From assembly GCF_000332295.1 (NCBI RefSeq), contig NZ_KB235930.1, forward strand, positions 3,189,895-3,253,894: a stretch of 64,000 bases of DNA, read 5' to 3'. This document shows, one piece after another, positions 1 through 9,742 of the stretch; positions within the stretch are counted from its first letter, which is position 1, and each line of letters opens with the position of its first letter. The notes below the pieces were generated by a model, which saw only the letters and a list, made by a program, of their open reading frames with translations, was not told where the DNA came from and did no database searches. The position numbers and the translations under genes were made by a program. This DNA comes from Fortiea contorta PCC 7126 (GTDB taxonomy: Bacteria > Cyanobacteriota > Cyanobacteriia > Cyanobacteriales > Nostocaceae).

Positions 1-82
1 TGTAATCAGAATTTATTTTAAATATCTTTAGGTTTATGGCGTTATCAATTTGAGCTTGGGCAATGGTCTAGGACTACGGATT

Positions 83-125
83 ATATATGATCATATATGA
101 GGGCACAACTGCGGTTGTGCCCCTA
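83..125. repeat. Intergenic palindromes downstream of the ExbD-like gene
   Basis: Two inverted repeats lie next to each other. A perfect 16-bp AT palindrome spans 83-98. A GC-rich hairpin follows, with arms GGGCACAAC (101-109) and GTTGTGCCC (114-122). The second could terminate the minus-strand ExbB/ExbD transcript, but it resembles the dispersed palindromes common in Nostocales intergenic DNA. No gene is seen in 1-178. Confidence 0.5.
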
Positions 126-178
126 CAACTCATTCACTTGAAAAACGCTGTATTTTGTGTTTGTCTGATTCCTGGTTA

Positions 179-802
179 CTAATTAGTCTTTTGCGGTGCT
201 GTGTTAGGAACCGCAGGAGAATTACCAGGAATAGCTGGAGGGAGATTGGGTGCGGTGGGTAAGGTGGGGTTGAGATTGTCTTGGGGACTGACACCGGGAA
301 CAGGTACAGTATTAGGAATCGCCGGATTAACGGGGAACGCAGGGGCAGTAGGTAAAGTTGGGTCTGTTGCTGGTTGCGCTGGCCCTGGTATAATCCCTAA
401 TGATACGCGATCGCCTCCTACTTGCCGCAACAAGTCTAAAGTTTGCACGACATCATTATAAGTAGCTGTCCGCGAAGCATTCAGCACCAAGATTCCCGTG
501 GGATTGTCTTGGACATACTTTCTTAAAATTTCTGCCAATTGTTCCCGCTGTACTGGCTGTTTCTCCACATAAGTTTGTCCCACAGCGTCAATAGTCACGG
601 GTAGGATATTGCTTTTACCTTGAGAATTGGCGCTAGTAGAAGTACCTGTATTCGCTTTAGGTAAATCAATATTAATTGCTTGTTGGCGAGTAAATTGCAA
701 AGATGCTAACAAAAAAAACGTCAAGATACAAAAAACAACATCTATTAAAGGAACGATTTGAATTTGGACTTCCTCAGATGAATTTGGTTGATTAATTTTC
801 AT
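179..802 (-). CDS. ExbD/TolR-family proton-channel subunit
   Basis: This 207-aa biopolymer-transport protein should partner the ExbB/TolQ protein encoded just upstream to harvest proton-motive force at the inner membrane. The layout is that of the family: a short cytoplasmic N-terminus, one transmembrane helix at about residues 18-38 with the conserved membrane Asp (PLIDVVFCIL), then a periplasmic domain to about residue 140. The last ~65 residues are rich in Pro, Asn and Thr, which makes the protein longer than a usual ExbD (about 140 aa); the tail may reach into the cell wall. The start is ATG at 802. It lies 39 bp after the ExbB-like gene, so the two are almost certainly co-transcribed. 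No tonB or receptor gene is in view, so the energised partner is unknown. Confidence 0.85.
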   Translation of the reverse strand: MKINQPNSSEEVQIQIVPLIDVVFCILTFFLLASLQFTRQQAINIDLPKANTGTSTSANSQGKSNILPVTIDAVGQTYVEKQPVQREQLAEILRKYVQDNPTGILVLNASRTATYNDVVQTLDLLRQVGGDRVSLGIIPGPAQPATDPTLPTAPAFPVNPAIPNTVPVPGVSPQDNLNPTLPTAPNLPPAIPGNSPAVPNTAPQKTN

Positions 803-841
803 CGTCTCTTGATTACGCCTGGTGCAAAGTGGAATACTTGA

Positions 842-1600
842 TTATTGTTCAGGATCTAATAAATCAGATTCCCCCGGTAGTTCAGGAGTATCAGAAAACT
901 TGTTTTTATTGCGCTTGTATGGTGATGCAAAATCATCACTCAAAGATTCCTGTAAAATTATGGACGAAGTATCGCTAAAGTCAGGTGGGAACTGGCGATA
1001 TAACAATTCCAAATCATTCCCTGCTTTGCGGAAAACTTTGACTTGGTTGATCACCAAACCTTGGAATAGACGGTAGAATACCAAACTAGCGATCGCAATT
1101 ATCAAACCTGCAGCTGTAGTAATTAAAGATTCGCTAATCCCCAGAGTTACATTCGCTGTGGATGCGGTTCCCAAGTCGCCGATGCGAATTCCTCCCAAAG
1201 AGCGAATCAAACCCAAAACTGTACCCAATAATCCTAATAATGGGGAGATTGTAATCACTGCTTCTAACAGTTTTTCGCCCCGACGCATCCCCGCTAACTC
1301 TTCTTCTGCAGTTGACTCCAGCGCCAAGCGAAACGTTTCCGCATCAGTTCTCAACAACCTTAAAGGAGCGTAAAGAAACCGCCCAATCGGCTGACTCGTA
1401 GCGCGTCTAGCAATATCTGCTGCTGCGTCCCAATTTTCACTAGCCGCATTGAGAACGCGAACTACTATTTCTTTTTCCTGGTTCAACATTCGCAACCAGA
1501 ACCACAGACGCTCAAAAATTACACTCAAAGATAAAATTGACAAAGCTAGCAAAGGCCACATTGCTGGCCCGCCCTTGTAAAACAAATCTAAAATATCCAC
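842..1600 (-). CDS. ExbB/TolQ/MotA-family proton-channel subunit
   Basis: This 252-aa inner-membrane protein belongs to the MotA/TolQ/ExbB family. It has a first membrane helix at about residues 13-33, a long cytoplasmic loop, and two further helices containing the family signature ([14 protein letters not shown] and the [17 protein letters not shown] segment). It should form the proton channel with the adjacent ExbD-like protein. The start is GTG at 1600, supported by a strong purine-rich ribosome site (GGAGGGAGGG) just upstream on the minus strand. The C-terminal ~50 residues are charged and variable. TolQ and ExbB cannot be told apart here because no tolA, tolB or tonB neighbour is visible. 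Confidence 0.87.
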   Translation of the reverse strand: MDILDLFYKGGPAMWPLLALSILSLSVIFERLWFWLRMLNQEKEIVVRVLNAASENWDAAADIARRATSQPIGRFLYAPLRLLRTDAETFRLALESTAEEELAGMRRGEKLLEAVITISPLLGLLGTVLGLIRSLGGIRIGDLGTASTANVTLGISESLITTAAGLIIAIASLVFYRLFQGLVINQVKVFRKAGNDLELLYRQFPPDFSDTSSIILQESLSDDFASPYKRNKNKFSDTPELPGESDLLDPEQ

Positions 1601-1818
1601 TGTTTAAGTTCCCTCCCTCCATTTTCTCAGTAACTGAACTCTAAGTATGTTAATTTTCGAGATTAATGCACAATTACCATAATCCTGTGCCAGAAAACAG
1701 ATTAATTATTTAGGTGATTGATAACAGGTAGCGCCTTCTGGTCTAATTTGGACGGTTATTCCCACCGGGAGTTTAAAGCATAATTTGCCAAAATAAAAGG
1801 TAACTGGAGGTTTAAAAC

Positions 1819-2133
1819 ATGAAATTTTCAATTCAATCAGTTTACGCTTGGTATCGTAATTTACTTCGTAATCCCAAATACCGCTGGTGGGTAATTTTAG
1901 GAACACTTGTCTATATTCTCAGCCCCATAGATATCGCGCCGGATTTCATACCGATTGTGGGAGAAATCGATGATGTTTTTCTGTTGACTTTGTTAGTTGG
2001 TGAAGTGTCTGGGTTAGTGATTGAAGGCTGGAAAGCCCGCAAAGGTAATGTAGACAATAGCACTCCCAACACACCAGAAGAGACAACCTCCACCGCAAAT
2101 ACTATCGATGTTGATGCCGTCTCTGTCAAGTAG
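1819..2133 (+). CDS. DUF1232 (YkvA-like) small membrane protein
   Basis: This 104-aa protein carries the DUF1232 signature SPIDIAPDFIPIVGEIDD at about residues 34-51, between short hydrophobic stretches, as in YkvA-like proteins. The family's function is not established. The start is ATG, preceded by a clear GGAGG eight nucleotides upstream. The last 25 residues are low-complexity Thr/Asn/Ser. It is transcribed alone and faces the large GH15-like gene; a shared terminator hairpin lies between them. Confidence 0.85.
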   Translation: MKFSIQSVYAWYRNLLRNPKYRWWVILGTLVYILSPIDIAPDFIPIVGEIDDVFLLTLLVGEVSGLVIEGWKARKGNVDNSTPNTPEETTSTANTIDVDAVSVK

Positions 2134-2162
2134 TTTTTCCAACAAAATAAAACTTAATTAAA

Positions 2163-2207
2163 CCCCTACTTCTGCTGTCTGTTAGTAACTGTGTTTGCAA
2201 GTAGGGG
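2163..2207. terminator. Bidirectional terminator hairpin
   Basis: Arms CCCCTACTT (2163-2171) and AAGTAGGGG (2199-2207) are perfectly complementary. The stem is followed by ATATTTTTA on the plus strand and flanked by A-rich sequence on the other side. It sits between two convergent genes. Confidence 0.6.
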
Positions 2208-2228
2208 ATATTTTTATACTCAATAGGT

Positions 2229-5200
2229 TTAATTTTTCTCAGCCACAAACTCAGTCAAGAATCTGAAGGCCTTCAAAATATAGCTGACACAATCCCTAGG
2301 GGAGGTATTATAGAAAGAGCGCCACGCAGAAGCTTTATCTTCATCATAGCGATCGCTTCTATCGGGATATTGCTCTAACCATGCTAATCTGACGGCATGA
2401 CCAATTAAGACATCCAGAACGATATACTCTTCAATTTGCAGTTCTGGGTTGTTACTGGCGATCGCGGCTAACTCCATTAATGCTTCAATATTAACTTGAC
2501 GATATTCTGGGGCTTCAATTTTATTCAGTAAATGCTCGACTAATAAGGCGAAATTCTTTTCCCCAGGAGTCATTTCCGATAACATCAACTCGCTATCTAG
2601 ACGATTACGCCGCTCTAGTTTATCGCCAATCACCAAGCCTTTACAATGCTGCATTAATAGCCAAACTTGCTGGAAAAAGTCCTTGGGTACGCGGTTAAGT
2701 GCGCCCTCAGCTTTGCGAAACCGACGCCAACCCCCCGCAGGAGCTTCTATTTCTTCGCTGACTGTGGGTAGGACTACCCAAGCAATATCACTTTCTTTTT
2801 GCTTGACGTGTAATGATTCTTGTTGACGCAGCAGGTTACTCATCCCTGTGTAGCCGGTTAATACTTGACGCAAGCGCACTTTGACTTCAAAGGGTGACAG
2901 TTCCATCAGATGTTCGTAAGCTTCATCTTGAGTCGCTTGTAACTCCCTAGCGAGTTCGCTGGTAATCAATAAAATCAGATAACCAACTCTCAAGGTTAGT
3001 AGTCCGCGAAATAATTCCGGTTCAGTTCTGATGAGGATACCTAGATAAATAATAATCTCTTGGGTGAGGACGCGATCGCGGATATCCTCACGACAAAAAT
3101 GATTAATTTTGTCTGCAATTTCATGGTGAGACATGGGAACAGCAATCAGCGATGCTTCACTGTAAGCTTTCCCGACGGCAATTTGCTTACCCCGCACCAA
3201 AATACTCGTGACGGTATCTGATAAACTAATGTCAACCATCTGCCGTAACCCTGCAGCCCGACGTACCACCCCCCAAATACCTGTATCTCCCGCTTTGGTG
3301 TAGACTTCATCGAGTAAGTCAGCCACAGTGACGCGCACTTGCGGCCCCCCGAACCCTGTATTAAACTCTAATCCCTGCAAACGAGTTAAAGTCTGCAATA
3401 ACTCAATCTGCTCATAAATATTTTCTGACGATCGCAAACAAGACAGCAATAATCCCAAATTCGTCTCACATTCCATTTGGAATTCTTGCGTATGCCCCAG
3501 ACGCCAGCTTCTCTGTGGACTATAAGCTAGATAATAGCAGTGTGGCGCGGCATTTTTTACAGCCGAATGCGAAAAATCTGCATTTTGCAGGAAATCGATT
3601 CTTTCTATCCCCGCAGTCAGCATTAACTGATTGAGTCGTCCCAATTTTACCTGGACACCATTACAAATACCATCTTTGAGTTCTTGCATTAATTCTAATA
3701 ATGCTTGAGAACCAGTTTCTAACATGGTGTGCGTTAACATCAGAGTCAGGATGGGACGCCCTAAAGCACTCCAATATTTTTGAATATAAGCCAATTCGCT
3801 TCTGATTTGGTCTAACAGAAAATGGTAATCAAGGGTTAAATAAAACTGTTGGGAATCTAAAAATGAGGGTAAAAATACAACTGTTTCCCCGTCAATCCGA
3901 AAAATTCTCGATGTAGTTAAACTTCTTAATCGTCGCGCTGGACGCCCAGTTAAATTTAGTTTATCATTGCGACCAATTTGGGTAAAAATGGTGGAAAGTT
4001 CTCCGGCTTTTCTGACTTGAATTGGTTCTACTTGCTTTGGTGTTTGCGTTTCGATACCATAAATTTCTAACTGATGCTGTAAATCTTCGTCTTCTGCTAA
4101 AAAAGCAATTTGCACCAGAGCTTTATGAGTTTTTCCTACACACAAATGTCTACCTAAAGGGTCGATATCTCCTACAGCGATTAACCCTTCATTTAACATG
4201 TTTCCGAGGAAATATAGACTCTGCGCCCATACTAAAGGAACATTTTCATTAGGTAAGCGAGTTTGGCTTTGGGGTGTAAATTTTTCTGCTTCTATATGTT
4301 GTTCGGGAACGTAATAAAGTTCTGGTAATAATAGTAAACCATCATGATTTATAAGTAATGCTTGCAACCGCTCTTGGTAAAAATCAACTTGCTTTTGTTC
4401 ATTCCTAAATAAACCATCAAGCATTAAATAAGTGAAAAATAACGGCCATTCACACTCAATATGCTCAAATTGTTTGAGTTCCCAAGGTTCATAATGCAAA
4501 CGGTGAGTGTCTTCTAAAACTGTTTGGTGTCCATCACGCAAGAAGCGTTTACAACCGTATTTTCCTTGCAGTTTGGTGATAATCTGGTTGAGAGTGCGAT
4601 CGCGCAATTGCACATCTTCCACTGCAAAAGCCGGAAAACTAATAATACTTAACAAAGCTGCATCAATTTCCTTAGAGCCAGACTCCCTCGGTAATAGAGA
4701 CTCTAGCGTAATTCTGGCGCGAGCAATTTCATCAGGTAAAACATGAATTACTGAGGCTTGACTCCCCCGCACACCGAACAAATCTAACCCATTAATCGCC
4801 TCTAACGCCCCCTTAGCCATACCAACGGAACTAGCATTTAACTCGGCACTACCATGATTAATTTTGTTACCTCGTTCCCAAATACCATAATCTGGTGTGC
4901 GATAAGCTCGCCCTATATAATAAACTAAATTTTGCACAAAATTAACTTCGTCAATTGTATAAATTATTTGCAATCCAGAAGCAGTCATTTGAGACAAAAT
5001 CAGCAAAAATATAGAAGTAGCATCAAGTTGTAAATGTCCCCATTCATCATCGCCGACAGCGATGTCACCTGTGCTGGTGTTGTATTTAGCGTGCAACCCA
5101 TCTAATGGCGATTGAGTATGTTTAAATTGCTCGACTTTATGCGCCTGTCGCATCATCGCAAATAACAACCCACGCATCAACTTAATCACGCTATGTTCTA

Positions 5201-5450
5201 GCTCATAAGTGCGTCCTTGATCCTCATCAATTTTGCGATATGCAAGTGCTAGACCCCAAACAGCCAAAATGCTATAAACATTGTCTCGCACCCATGCATC
5301 TGTGTAATCACCGTGGGCTGTAATCGCCGTACTAGCTGGTAATAAACCAGTTATGGGATTCTGACGAGTCAGAATAATTGTCTTAATTTGTTGGTAGTAA
5401 TTACCGAGGCTGGTGTGTATTTCGGTAGCTGTTTTCATGATTTTTATCAC
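2229..5450 (-). CDS. Large GH15/phosphorylase-kinase-alpha-like protein
   Basis: This very long protein (1073 aa) resembles the glycoside hydrolase family 15 (glucoamylase)-like region of eukaryotic phosphorylase kinase regulatory subunits. The diagnostic N-terminal block is visible: a helix with LGNYYQQIKTIILTRQNP, then GLLPAS and AWVRDNVYSI within residues 15-60, followed by a long alpha/alpha-barrel-like region. Cyanobacterial genomes carry such proteins, but their substrate and even catalytic activity are not established. A role in glucan or glycogen metabolism is an inference. The annotated start at 5450 is GTG; an ATG four codons downstream (5438) gives a more natural N-terminus (MKTATEIH). 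Transcribed alone. Confidence 0.8.
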   Translation of the reverse strand: MIKIMKTATEIHTSLGNYYQQIKTIILTRQNPITGLLPASTAITAHGDYTDAWVRDNVYSILAVWGLALAYRKIDEDQGRTYELEHSVIKLMRGLLFAMMRQAHKVEQFKHTQSPLDGLHAKYNTSTGDIAVGDDEWGHLQLDATSIFLLILSQMTASGLQIIYTIDEVNFVQNLVYYIGRAYRTPDYGIWERGNKINHGSAELNASSVGMAKGALEAINGLDLFGVRGSQASVIHVLPDEIARARITLESLLPRESGSKEIDAALLSIISFPAFAVEDVQLRDRTLNQIITKLQGKYGCKRFLRDGHQTVLEDTHRLHYEPWELKQFEHIECEWPLFFTYLMLDGLFRNEQKQVDFYQERLQALLINHDGLLLLPELYYVPEQHIEAEKFTPQSQTRLPNENVPLVWAQSLYFLGNMLNEGLIAVGDIDPLGRHLCVGKTHKALVQIAFLAEDEDLQHQLEIYGIETQTPKQVEPIQVRKAGELSTIFTQIGRNDKLNLTGRPARRLRSLTTSRIFRIDGETVVFLPSFLDSQQFYLTLDYHFLLDQIRSELAYIQKYWSALGRPILTLMLTHTMLETGSQALLELMQELKDGICNGVQVKLGRLNQLMLTAGIERIDFLQNADFSHSAVKNAAPHCYYLAYSPQRSWRLGHTQEFQMECETNLGLLLSCLRSSENIYEQIELLQTLTRLQGLEFNTGFGGPQVRVTVADLLDEVYTKAGDTGIWGVVRRAAGLRQMVDISLSDTVTSILVRGKQIAVGKAYSEASLIAVPMSHHEIADKINHFCREDIRDRVLTQEIIIYLGILIRTEPELFRGLLTLRVGYLILLITSELARELQATQDEAYEHLMELSPFEVKVRLRQVLTGYTGMSNLLRQQESLHVKQKESDIAWVVLPTVSEEIEAPAGGWRRFRKAEGALNRVPKDFFQQVWLLMQHCKGLVIGDKLERRNRLDSELMLSEMTPGEKNFALLVEHLLNKIEAPEYRQVNIEALMELAAIASNNPELQIEEYIVLDVLIGHAVRLAWLEQYPDRSDRYDEDKASAWRSFYNTSPRDCVSYILKAFRFLTEFVAEKN

Positions 5451-5999
5451 GCTCCAGGCGCCCCAGATGCAGAGAAGCTAAACAGTTTAAGATCTAAATA
5501 TATCAATTTTCATCCCATGATTCAGCAATGCCGCTTTTTTTGTGCAGGAAATTATACTGCTACCTGCTCGAAATTCATCCTACAGCTAGAAGTTTGACAG
5601 TAGATTTGTTGTGATATTTTGATAGCAATGGGCAATCAGCAAAAAGGTAACAGGGAACTGACATTGACCGAAGAAAGGATGAAGTAAGAATTTGTACAAG
5701 CCGAGTGGAATCGTGGGCGAAAAAATCAAACTTTTTCCCTAGTTCAAGCCTCATTCTCTGATGGGTGGGTTGATTTCATACTTCATACTTCATACTTCAT
5801 CCTTTAGTTGACAGTGTGAGGGCGCGAAGACACAGAGTTTGCTGGTGTCATAAGACTTTTATACTAGTAATTACTAGAAGTAGACCCGCGATTTTAGGTA
5901 AAATTACACAATTATACGCTAAATAACTGCACAAAAACTACTTGAATCGCTGTAAATATTTTAACTCTGTAAAGTTTGTCAGTAAATCTGGTTATTGGG
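5451..5999. other. Non-coding interval with short tandem repeats
   Basis: About 550 bp without a convincing gene separates the GH15-like gene from the mgtE promoter. It contains a heptamer-type tandem repeat (CTTCATA units, about 5778-5806), of the short tandemly repeated repetitive class found in heterocystous cyanobacteria. The rest is AT-rich with no clear structure. Confidence 0.5.
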
Positions 6000-6027
6000 T
6001 TGACACAGATTGTAACAGTAGTAAAAT
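6000..6027 (+). promoter_or_regulatory. Predicted sigma-70 promoter of mgtE
   Basis: The -35 element TTGACA (6000-6005) is a perfect consensus. It is followed after 16 bp by a near-consensus -10 element TAAAAT (6022-6027). Transcription from about 6034 would leave a leader of about 245 nt before the mgtE ATG. Confidence 0.6.
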
Positions 6028-6033
6028 CTACTC

Positions 6034-6278
6034 TAACTAAACATAAATCAGGGCGATTAAGTTGGCTACGAGTGTGTAATAACACTGGTTATACATACCA
6101 ATACTTGCATCTACCGGATAACACCATCCCGGGTTAGTATTATGACTTAGCGATGCCTGATTGGATATCGATATTGAATTGTTGAATTTTATGGACCACA
6201 GTCCACAAGACGGTAGTATCAACCTCCTCTGACCTGGCGAGATAGTCTCCCAGGGCAGGGGAGACTATAGGAGGTATT
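6034..6278 (+). promoter_or_regulatory. Structured 5' leader of mgtE, candidate riboswitch
   Basis: The leader can be folded by eye into a closed multibranch domain. The closing stem pairs AATCAGG (6046-6052) with CCTGATT (6156-6162) and TAAGT (6058-6062) with ACTTA (6145-6149). Inside are hairpins AGTGT/ACACT (6071-6086), GGT/ACC (6087-6099) and AATACT/AGTATT (6100-6141, with an inner CCGG/CCGG). A hairpin TGGAC/GTCCA follows at 6192-6205. Downstream, a perfect 10-bp stem (6242-6251 with 6259-6268) ends directly at the Shine-Dalgarno AGGAGGT (6269-6275), and ACCTCCT at 6222-6228 is perfectly complementary to it. A competing stem CCTGG (6233-6237)/CCAGG (6250-6254) would break the first. It does not match the M-box consensus as I remember it. 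Mg2+ sensing is inferred only from the downstream gene. Confidence 0.5.
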
Positions 6279-7616
6279 ATGCTCATACAGGATGTTCGTA
6301 ATTCTGACCTCAATCAGCTCAAATGGGATTTAAATCATCTACAACCTGTTGATGCTGGGGACTACATTACACAATTACCCAAAAAACAACGGGCGATCGC
6401 TTTTCGTCTGCTCAACAAAGCTCAAGCAATAGATGTCTTTGAATATCTACCTACAGAAGTACAAGAAGAACTAATCAATTCCCTACATGATGTTCAAGTT
6501 GTACAGCTTGTGGAGGCCATGAGTCCTGACGAACGCGCCGAATTATTTGATGAACTACCCGCAGGGGTAATCAAACGGCTATTACAAGAATTGAGTCCCG
6601 AACAAAGACAAGCCACAGCGACCATTCTCGGTTACACCGAAGGTACCGCTGGACGCGTGATGACGACCGAATATGTGCGGTTACGGGAAGGATTGACTGT
6701 AGGTGAAGCCTTGAGCAAAATCCGCCGTCAGGATGAAGACAAAGAAACGATTTATTATGCTTATGTAACAGACGATAATCGCACCTTGGTGAGTGTGGTT
6801 TCTCTGCGACAATTGTTATTCACTTTCCCGGAAGTTTTAATTAGAGACATAGCAAGCGATCGCGTCATTAAGGTGAAGACGGAAACTCCCCAAGAAGAAG
6901 TCGCCCAAGTCATGAAGCGTTATGACCTAATCGCTATCCCGGTGGTAGACCGGGAAGATCGCTTAGTTGGGATTATCACAATTGATGATGTGATTGATAT
7001 TTTGGAGGAAGAAGCCACAGAAGATATCCAAAAACTGGCGGGTGTAAGTGGTGATGAAGCGGCTTTGTCTGCTCCCAGAGTGACGATTCGCAAGCGTTTA
7101 CCTTGGCTATTAGGCATCATGGCGCTGTATATTGGTGCAGCTAGTGCGATCGCTCCTTTTCAACCAGTGATCGCTGCTGTGCCCGTTTTAGCAGTAATTA
7201 TGCCGATTTTTTCTAATACTGGCGGTACCGTCGGGATTCAAGCTTTAACAGTGACAATTCGCGGTTTGGGTGTTGGTGAAGTCACCCCTAAAGATACTCT
7301 GAAAATTCTCCGCAAAGAACTTTGTGCTGGTTTAGGTACAGCCTTAGCTTTGTCCTTGACGATGATTATGCTGTCCTTGATTTGGGCTAAACCTCAAGAA
7401 CGATGGGTAGCTTTAATTGCGGGAATGGTAATGGCTACAAACACAGTTGTGGCTGTGACTTTGGGAACCTTGTTACCGATGGCGCTGAAACGACTCAAAT
7501 TAGATCCGGCTTTAGTCAGCGGGCCTTTAGTGACGACAATGCTCGACACTATCGGGTTTTTGACCTTTTTAAGTCTGATTTCCCTAGCTTTGAACGTGTT
7601 TCATCTACCAGCGTGA
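6279..7616 (+). CDS. mgtE: MgtE-family magnesium transporter
   Basis: This 445-aa inner-membrane channel for Mg2+ (possibly Co2+) shows the full family layout: a cytoplasmic N-domain of helical repeats (about 20-120), two CBS domains (about 125-250) that act as the Mg2+ sensor in characterised homologues, a linking helix, and about five membrane helices from residue 273. The pore-region signature NTGGTVGIQ is visible near residues 313-321; the family usually has N-x-G-x-Q-like residues here. The length fits the family. The ATG at 6279 follows a textbook AGGAGGT site that the leader can sequester, so translation is probably regulated. Transcribed alone. Confidence 0.95.
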   Translation: MLIQDVRNSDLNQLKWDLNHLQPVDAGDYITQLPKKQRAIAFRLLNKAQAIDVFEYLPTEVQEELINSLHDVQVVQLVEAMSPDERAELFDELPAGVIKRLLQELSPEQRQATATILGYTEGTAGRVMTTEYVRLREGLTVGEALSKIRRQDEDKETIYYAYVTDDNRTLVSVVSLRQLLFTFPEVLIRDIASDRVIKVKTETPQEEVAQVMKRYDLIAIPVVDREDRLVGIITIDDVIDILEEEATEDIQKLAGVSGDEAALSAPRVTIRKRLPWLLGIMALYIGAASAIAPFQPVIAAVPVLAVIMPIFSNTGGTVGIQALTVTIRGLGVGEVTPKDTLKILRKELCAGLGTALALSLTMIMLSLIWAKPQERWVALIAGMVMATNTVVAVTLGTLLPMALKRLKLDPALVSGPLVTTMLDTIGFLTFLSLISLALNVFHLPA

Positions 7617-7996
7617 GTTTCCTTGGGTAAGAATCAAATTTTACCCACAAACACTTACAATGAGATTATGAGATCGCGCCTTTGCAGAAATCAGACACGC
7701 AAAATTTTTTCAGGGTGTAAGTATCTTATCGCCGTTGGCAAGCAGAATGTGACAAATAGCTCACTGTAGAGACGTTGTAATTTAACGTCTCTACCTAAAG
7801 ATGAATCATCTTTGTTAATTGAATTTGTATAATTTGTAGTTACGAATTCGCAATTACAAAATTTTTAGGGTCAACTACTTCTAACAACGCCGATAATTGG
7901 TGGCAAATTATCAGTAAAAGCTACGCTTTTGCTAGCTTCGTTAGTATACAGAAATTCATAATTTATATCTTTAAAAAATATGCCTGAGCAATAGTA
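7617..7996. other. Intergenic DNA with a GTAGAGACG palindrome
   Basis: Between mgtE and the PadR gene there is no credible ORF. The only strong structure is an inverted repeat at 7768-7796, with arms GTAGAGACGTT and AACGTCTCTAC around a short AT loop. It belongs to a palindrome family that recurs elsewhere in the window. It may act as the mgtE terminator. Confidence 0.5.
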
Positions 7997-8554
7997 ATGC
8001 CAAGAGAAAATAAAAGCAAGTACGCCATCCTCGGTATATTAAGTTTTGGCCCTCAGTCTGGTTACGACATCAAAAAAAAGATTGAAACCAGTACCAGCAA
8101 TTTTTGGAGTGAGAGTTATGGACAAATTTATCCTATTCTCAAACAATTTGTAGCCGAAGGGCTGGCGACTCAACTAATTAAGCCACAAATGGGTAAGCCA
8201 GACCGCCATGTCTATATGCTCACAGAAAAAGGTCTCAACGAATTGCAGCAGTGGTTGACAGAACCAGTAGAGCCACCAGTAGACAGAATCGAGATTTTAT
8301 TAAAACTGTTTTTTGGGCAACAAATGAGCATAGCTGATAACATTCGCCATGTAGAACAATTCCAAAAACAGCAACAGCAATTGCTCCAAAAATATCAAAC
8401 AATTCCCGAAGACATCAATATAAAGGAGATGGATAATTCAAATGTTAATTATTGGTTAATGACATCTAGCTATAAATTACATGTGACTCAAGCATTAATT
8501 ACGTGGTGTGAAGAAACTTTAGCTAAACTCAACCAGATGGCAGAAAAGATATAA
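7997..8554 (+). CDS. PadR-family transcriptional regulator
   Basis: This 185-aa protein has the PadR N-terminal winged helix (about residues 9-85). It includes the hallmark YAILGILSFGPQSGYDIKK helix and the RHVYMLTEKG wing, followed by a C-terminal helical dimerisation region of the long PadR subfamily (Vir_act_alpha_C type). Such proteins usually repress small-molecule efflux or detoxification genes and respond to phenolics or drugs. No obvious target lies next to it, since the downstream gene is pyrB, so its regulon is unknown. Start ATG at 7997. Confidence 0.88.
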   Translation: MPRENKSKYAILGILSFGPQSGYDIKKKIETSTSNFWSESYGQIYPILKQFVAEGLATQLIKPQMGKPDRHVYMLTEKGLNELQQWLTEPVEPPVDRIEILLKLFFGQQMSIADNIRHVEQFQKQQQQLLQKYQTIPEDINIKEMDNSNVNYWLMTSSYKLHVTQALITWCEETLAKLNQMAEKI

Positions 8555-8723
8555 GTTTGTTATTTGATATGACAGGGAACAGGGAACACTTAACCTATAT
8601 TGTCCCCGCGCCTAATGTCCATTTTGATAGAAGACAGATGGTATCATTGCCGAACATATGTAAATTAAAAAGCTGTAGAGAAGCATTTAACCGTGACTCT
8701 ACGTAAAAAATTGATACTTGTTT

Positions 8724-9737
8724 ATGCCTAGTACCACCTGGAATCGTCATCACATTCTTTCTCTGGCTGATTTTACCGTCGCTGAATATGACACTGTGTT
8801 GCAAACTGCGGCTAGTTTTCAGGAAGTGCTATCACGACGGACAAAAAAAGTCCCGACTTTACAAGGACAAGTGGTGGCGAATTTGTTTTTTGAACCATCT
8901 ACCAGGACTCGCAGCAGTTTTGAAATTGCAGCCAAGCGCCTGAGTGCAGATACACTGAATTTTGCGGCGTCAACTTCTTCGATGACCAAAGGCGAGACAA
9001 TTCTTGACACGGCTAAGACTTATTTGGCGATGGGAACTGATATCATGGTGATTCGCCATCGAGAAGCAGGTGTACCAAATGCGATCGCTCAGGAAATGGA
9101 TCGTCTAGGTGTGCGCGTTAGTGTCCTCAATGCTGGCGATGGTCAACATGAGCATCCTTCCCAAGGATTGCTAGATTTATTTACCATTTGTACTCTCATC
9201 GAGCCGACAAATCCCCGCATCGAACTATTAAAAGGAAAAAAAATAGCGATCGTTGGGGATATTTTACATTCTCGTGTCGCGCGCTCTAATATTTGGAGTT
9301 TAGCTGCTAGCGGCGCTGAAGTCCATCTCGCAGCACCACCGACTTTGTTACCTAAATTATTTGCTGATTATTTCTCGGAACAAAAATCAGCAACATCCTC
9401 ATCTCCAATTCCCCAAATATTTCTACATTGGCATTTAGAACCAGCTTTACGCGATGCTGATTTTGTCATGACTCTGCGCTTACAAAAAGAGCGGATGACA
9501 GCACATTTATTACCAAGTTTGCGAGAATATCATCAACTATTTGGAATTACACGCAGCAAACTCAAATTATCTAAATCTGATGTGAAAGTTTTGCATCCCG
9601 GCCCAGTTAACCGGGGTGTGGAAATTAGCTCGGATTTGATGGATGATCCAGAATTTAGCTTGATTCAATCACAAGTTACTAGCGGTGTGGCGGTGCGGAT
9701 GGCGTTACTATATTTGATTGGTAGCGGTAAAACTTAA
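8724..9737 (+). CDS. pyrB: Aspartate carbamoyltransferase catalytic subunit
   Basis: This enzyme condenses carbamoyl phosphate with L-aspartate, the committed step of pyrimidine synthesis. The carbamoyl-phosphate loop [15 protein letters not shown] lies at about residues 52-66, the SMTKGET segment follows, and the aspartate-binding [10 protein letters not shown] is near the C-terminus. The length (about 337 aa) matches class B/C bacterial enzymes. An upstream in-frame TTG at 8718 would add two residues; ATG at 8724 is preferred. No pyrI or pyrC is adjacent, as is usual in cyanobacteria where pyr genes are scattered. Confidence 0.96.
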   Translation: MPSTTWNRHHILSLADFTVAEYDTVLQTAASFQEVLSRRTKKVPTLQGQVVANLFFEPSTRTRSSFEIAAKRLSADTLNFAASTSSMTKGETILDTAKTYLAMGTDIMVIRHREAGVPNAIAQEMDRLGVRVSVLNAGDGQHEHPSQGLLDLFTICTLIEPTNPRIELLKGKKIAIVGDILHSRVARSNIWSLAASGAEVHLAAPPTLLPKLFADYFSEQKSATSSSPIPQIFLHWHLEPALRDADFVMTLRLQKERMTAHLLPSLREYHQLFGITRSKLKLSKSDVKVLHPGPVNRGVEISSDLMDDPEFSLIQSQVTSGVAVRMALLYLIGSGKT

Positions 9738-9742
9738 TGATT

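Noticed and set aside
1706-1906. 66-codon minus-strand frame opposite DUF1232
   Set aside because: It overlaps the convincing plus-strand DUF1232 gene and its ribosome site.
5448-5597. 69-codon plus-strand frame overlapping the start of the GH15-like gene
   Set aside because: It runs antisense to the real gene start and has no protein-like pattern.
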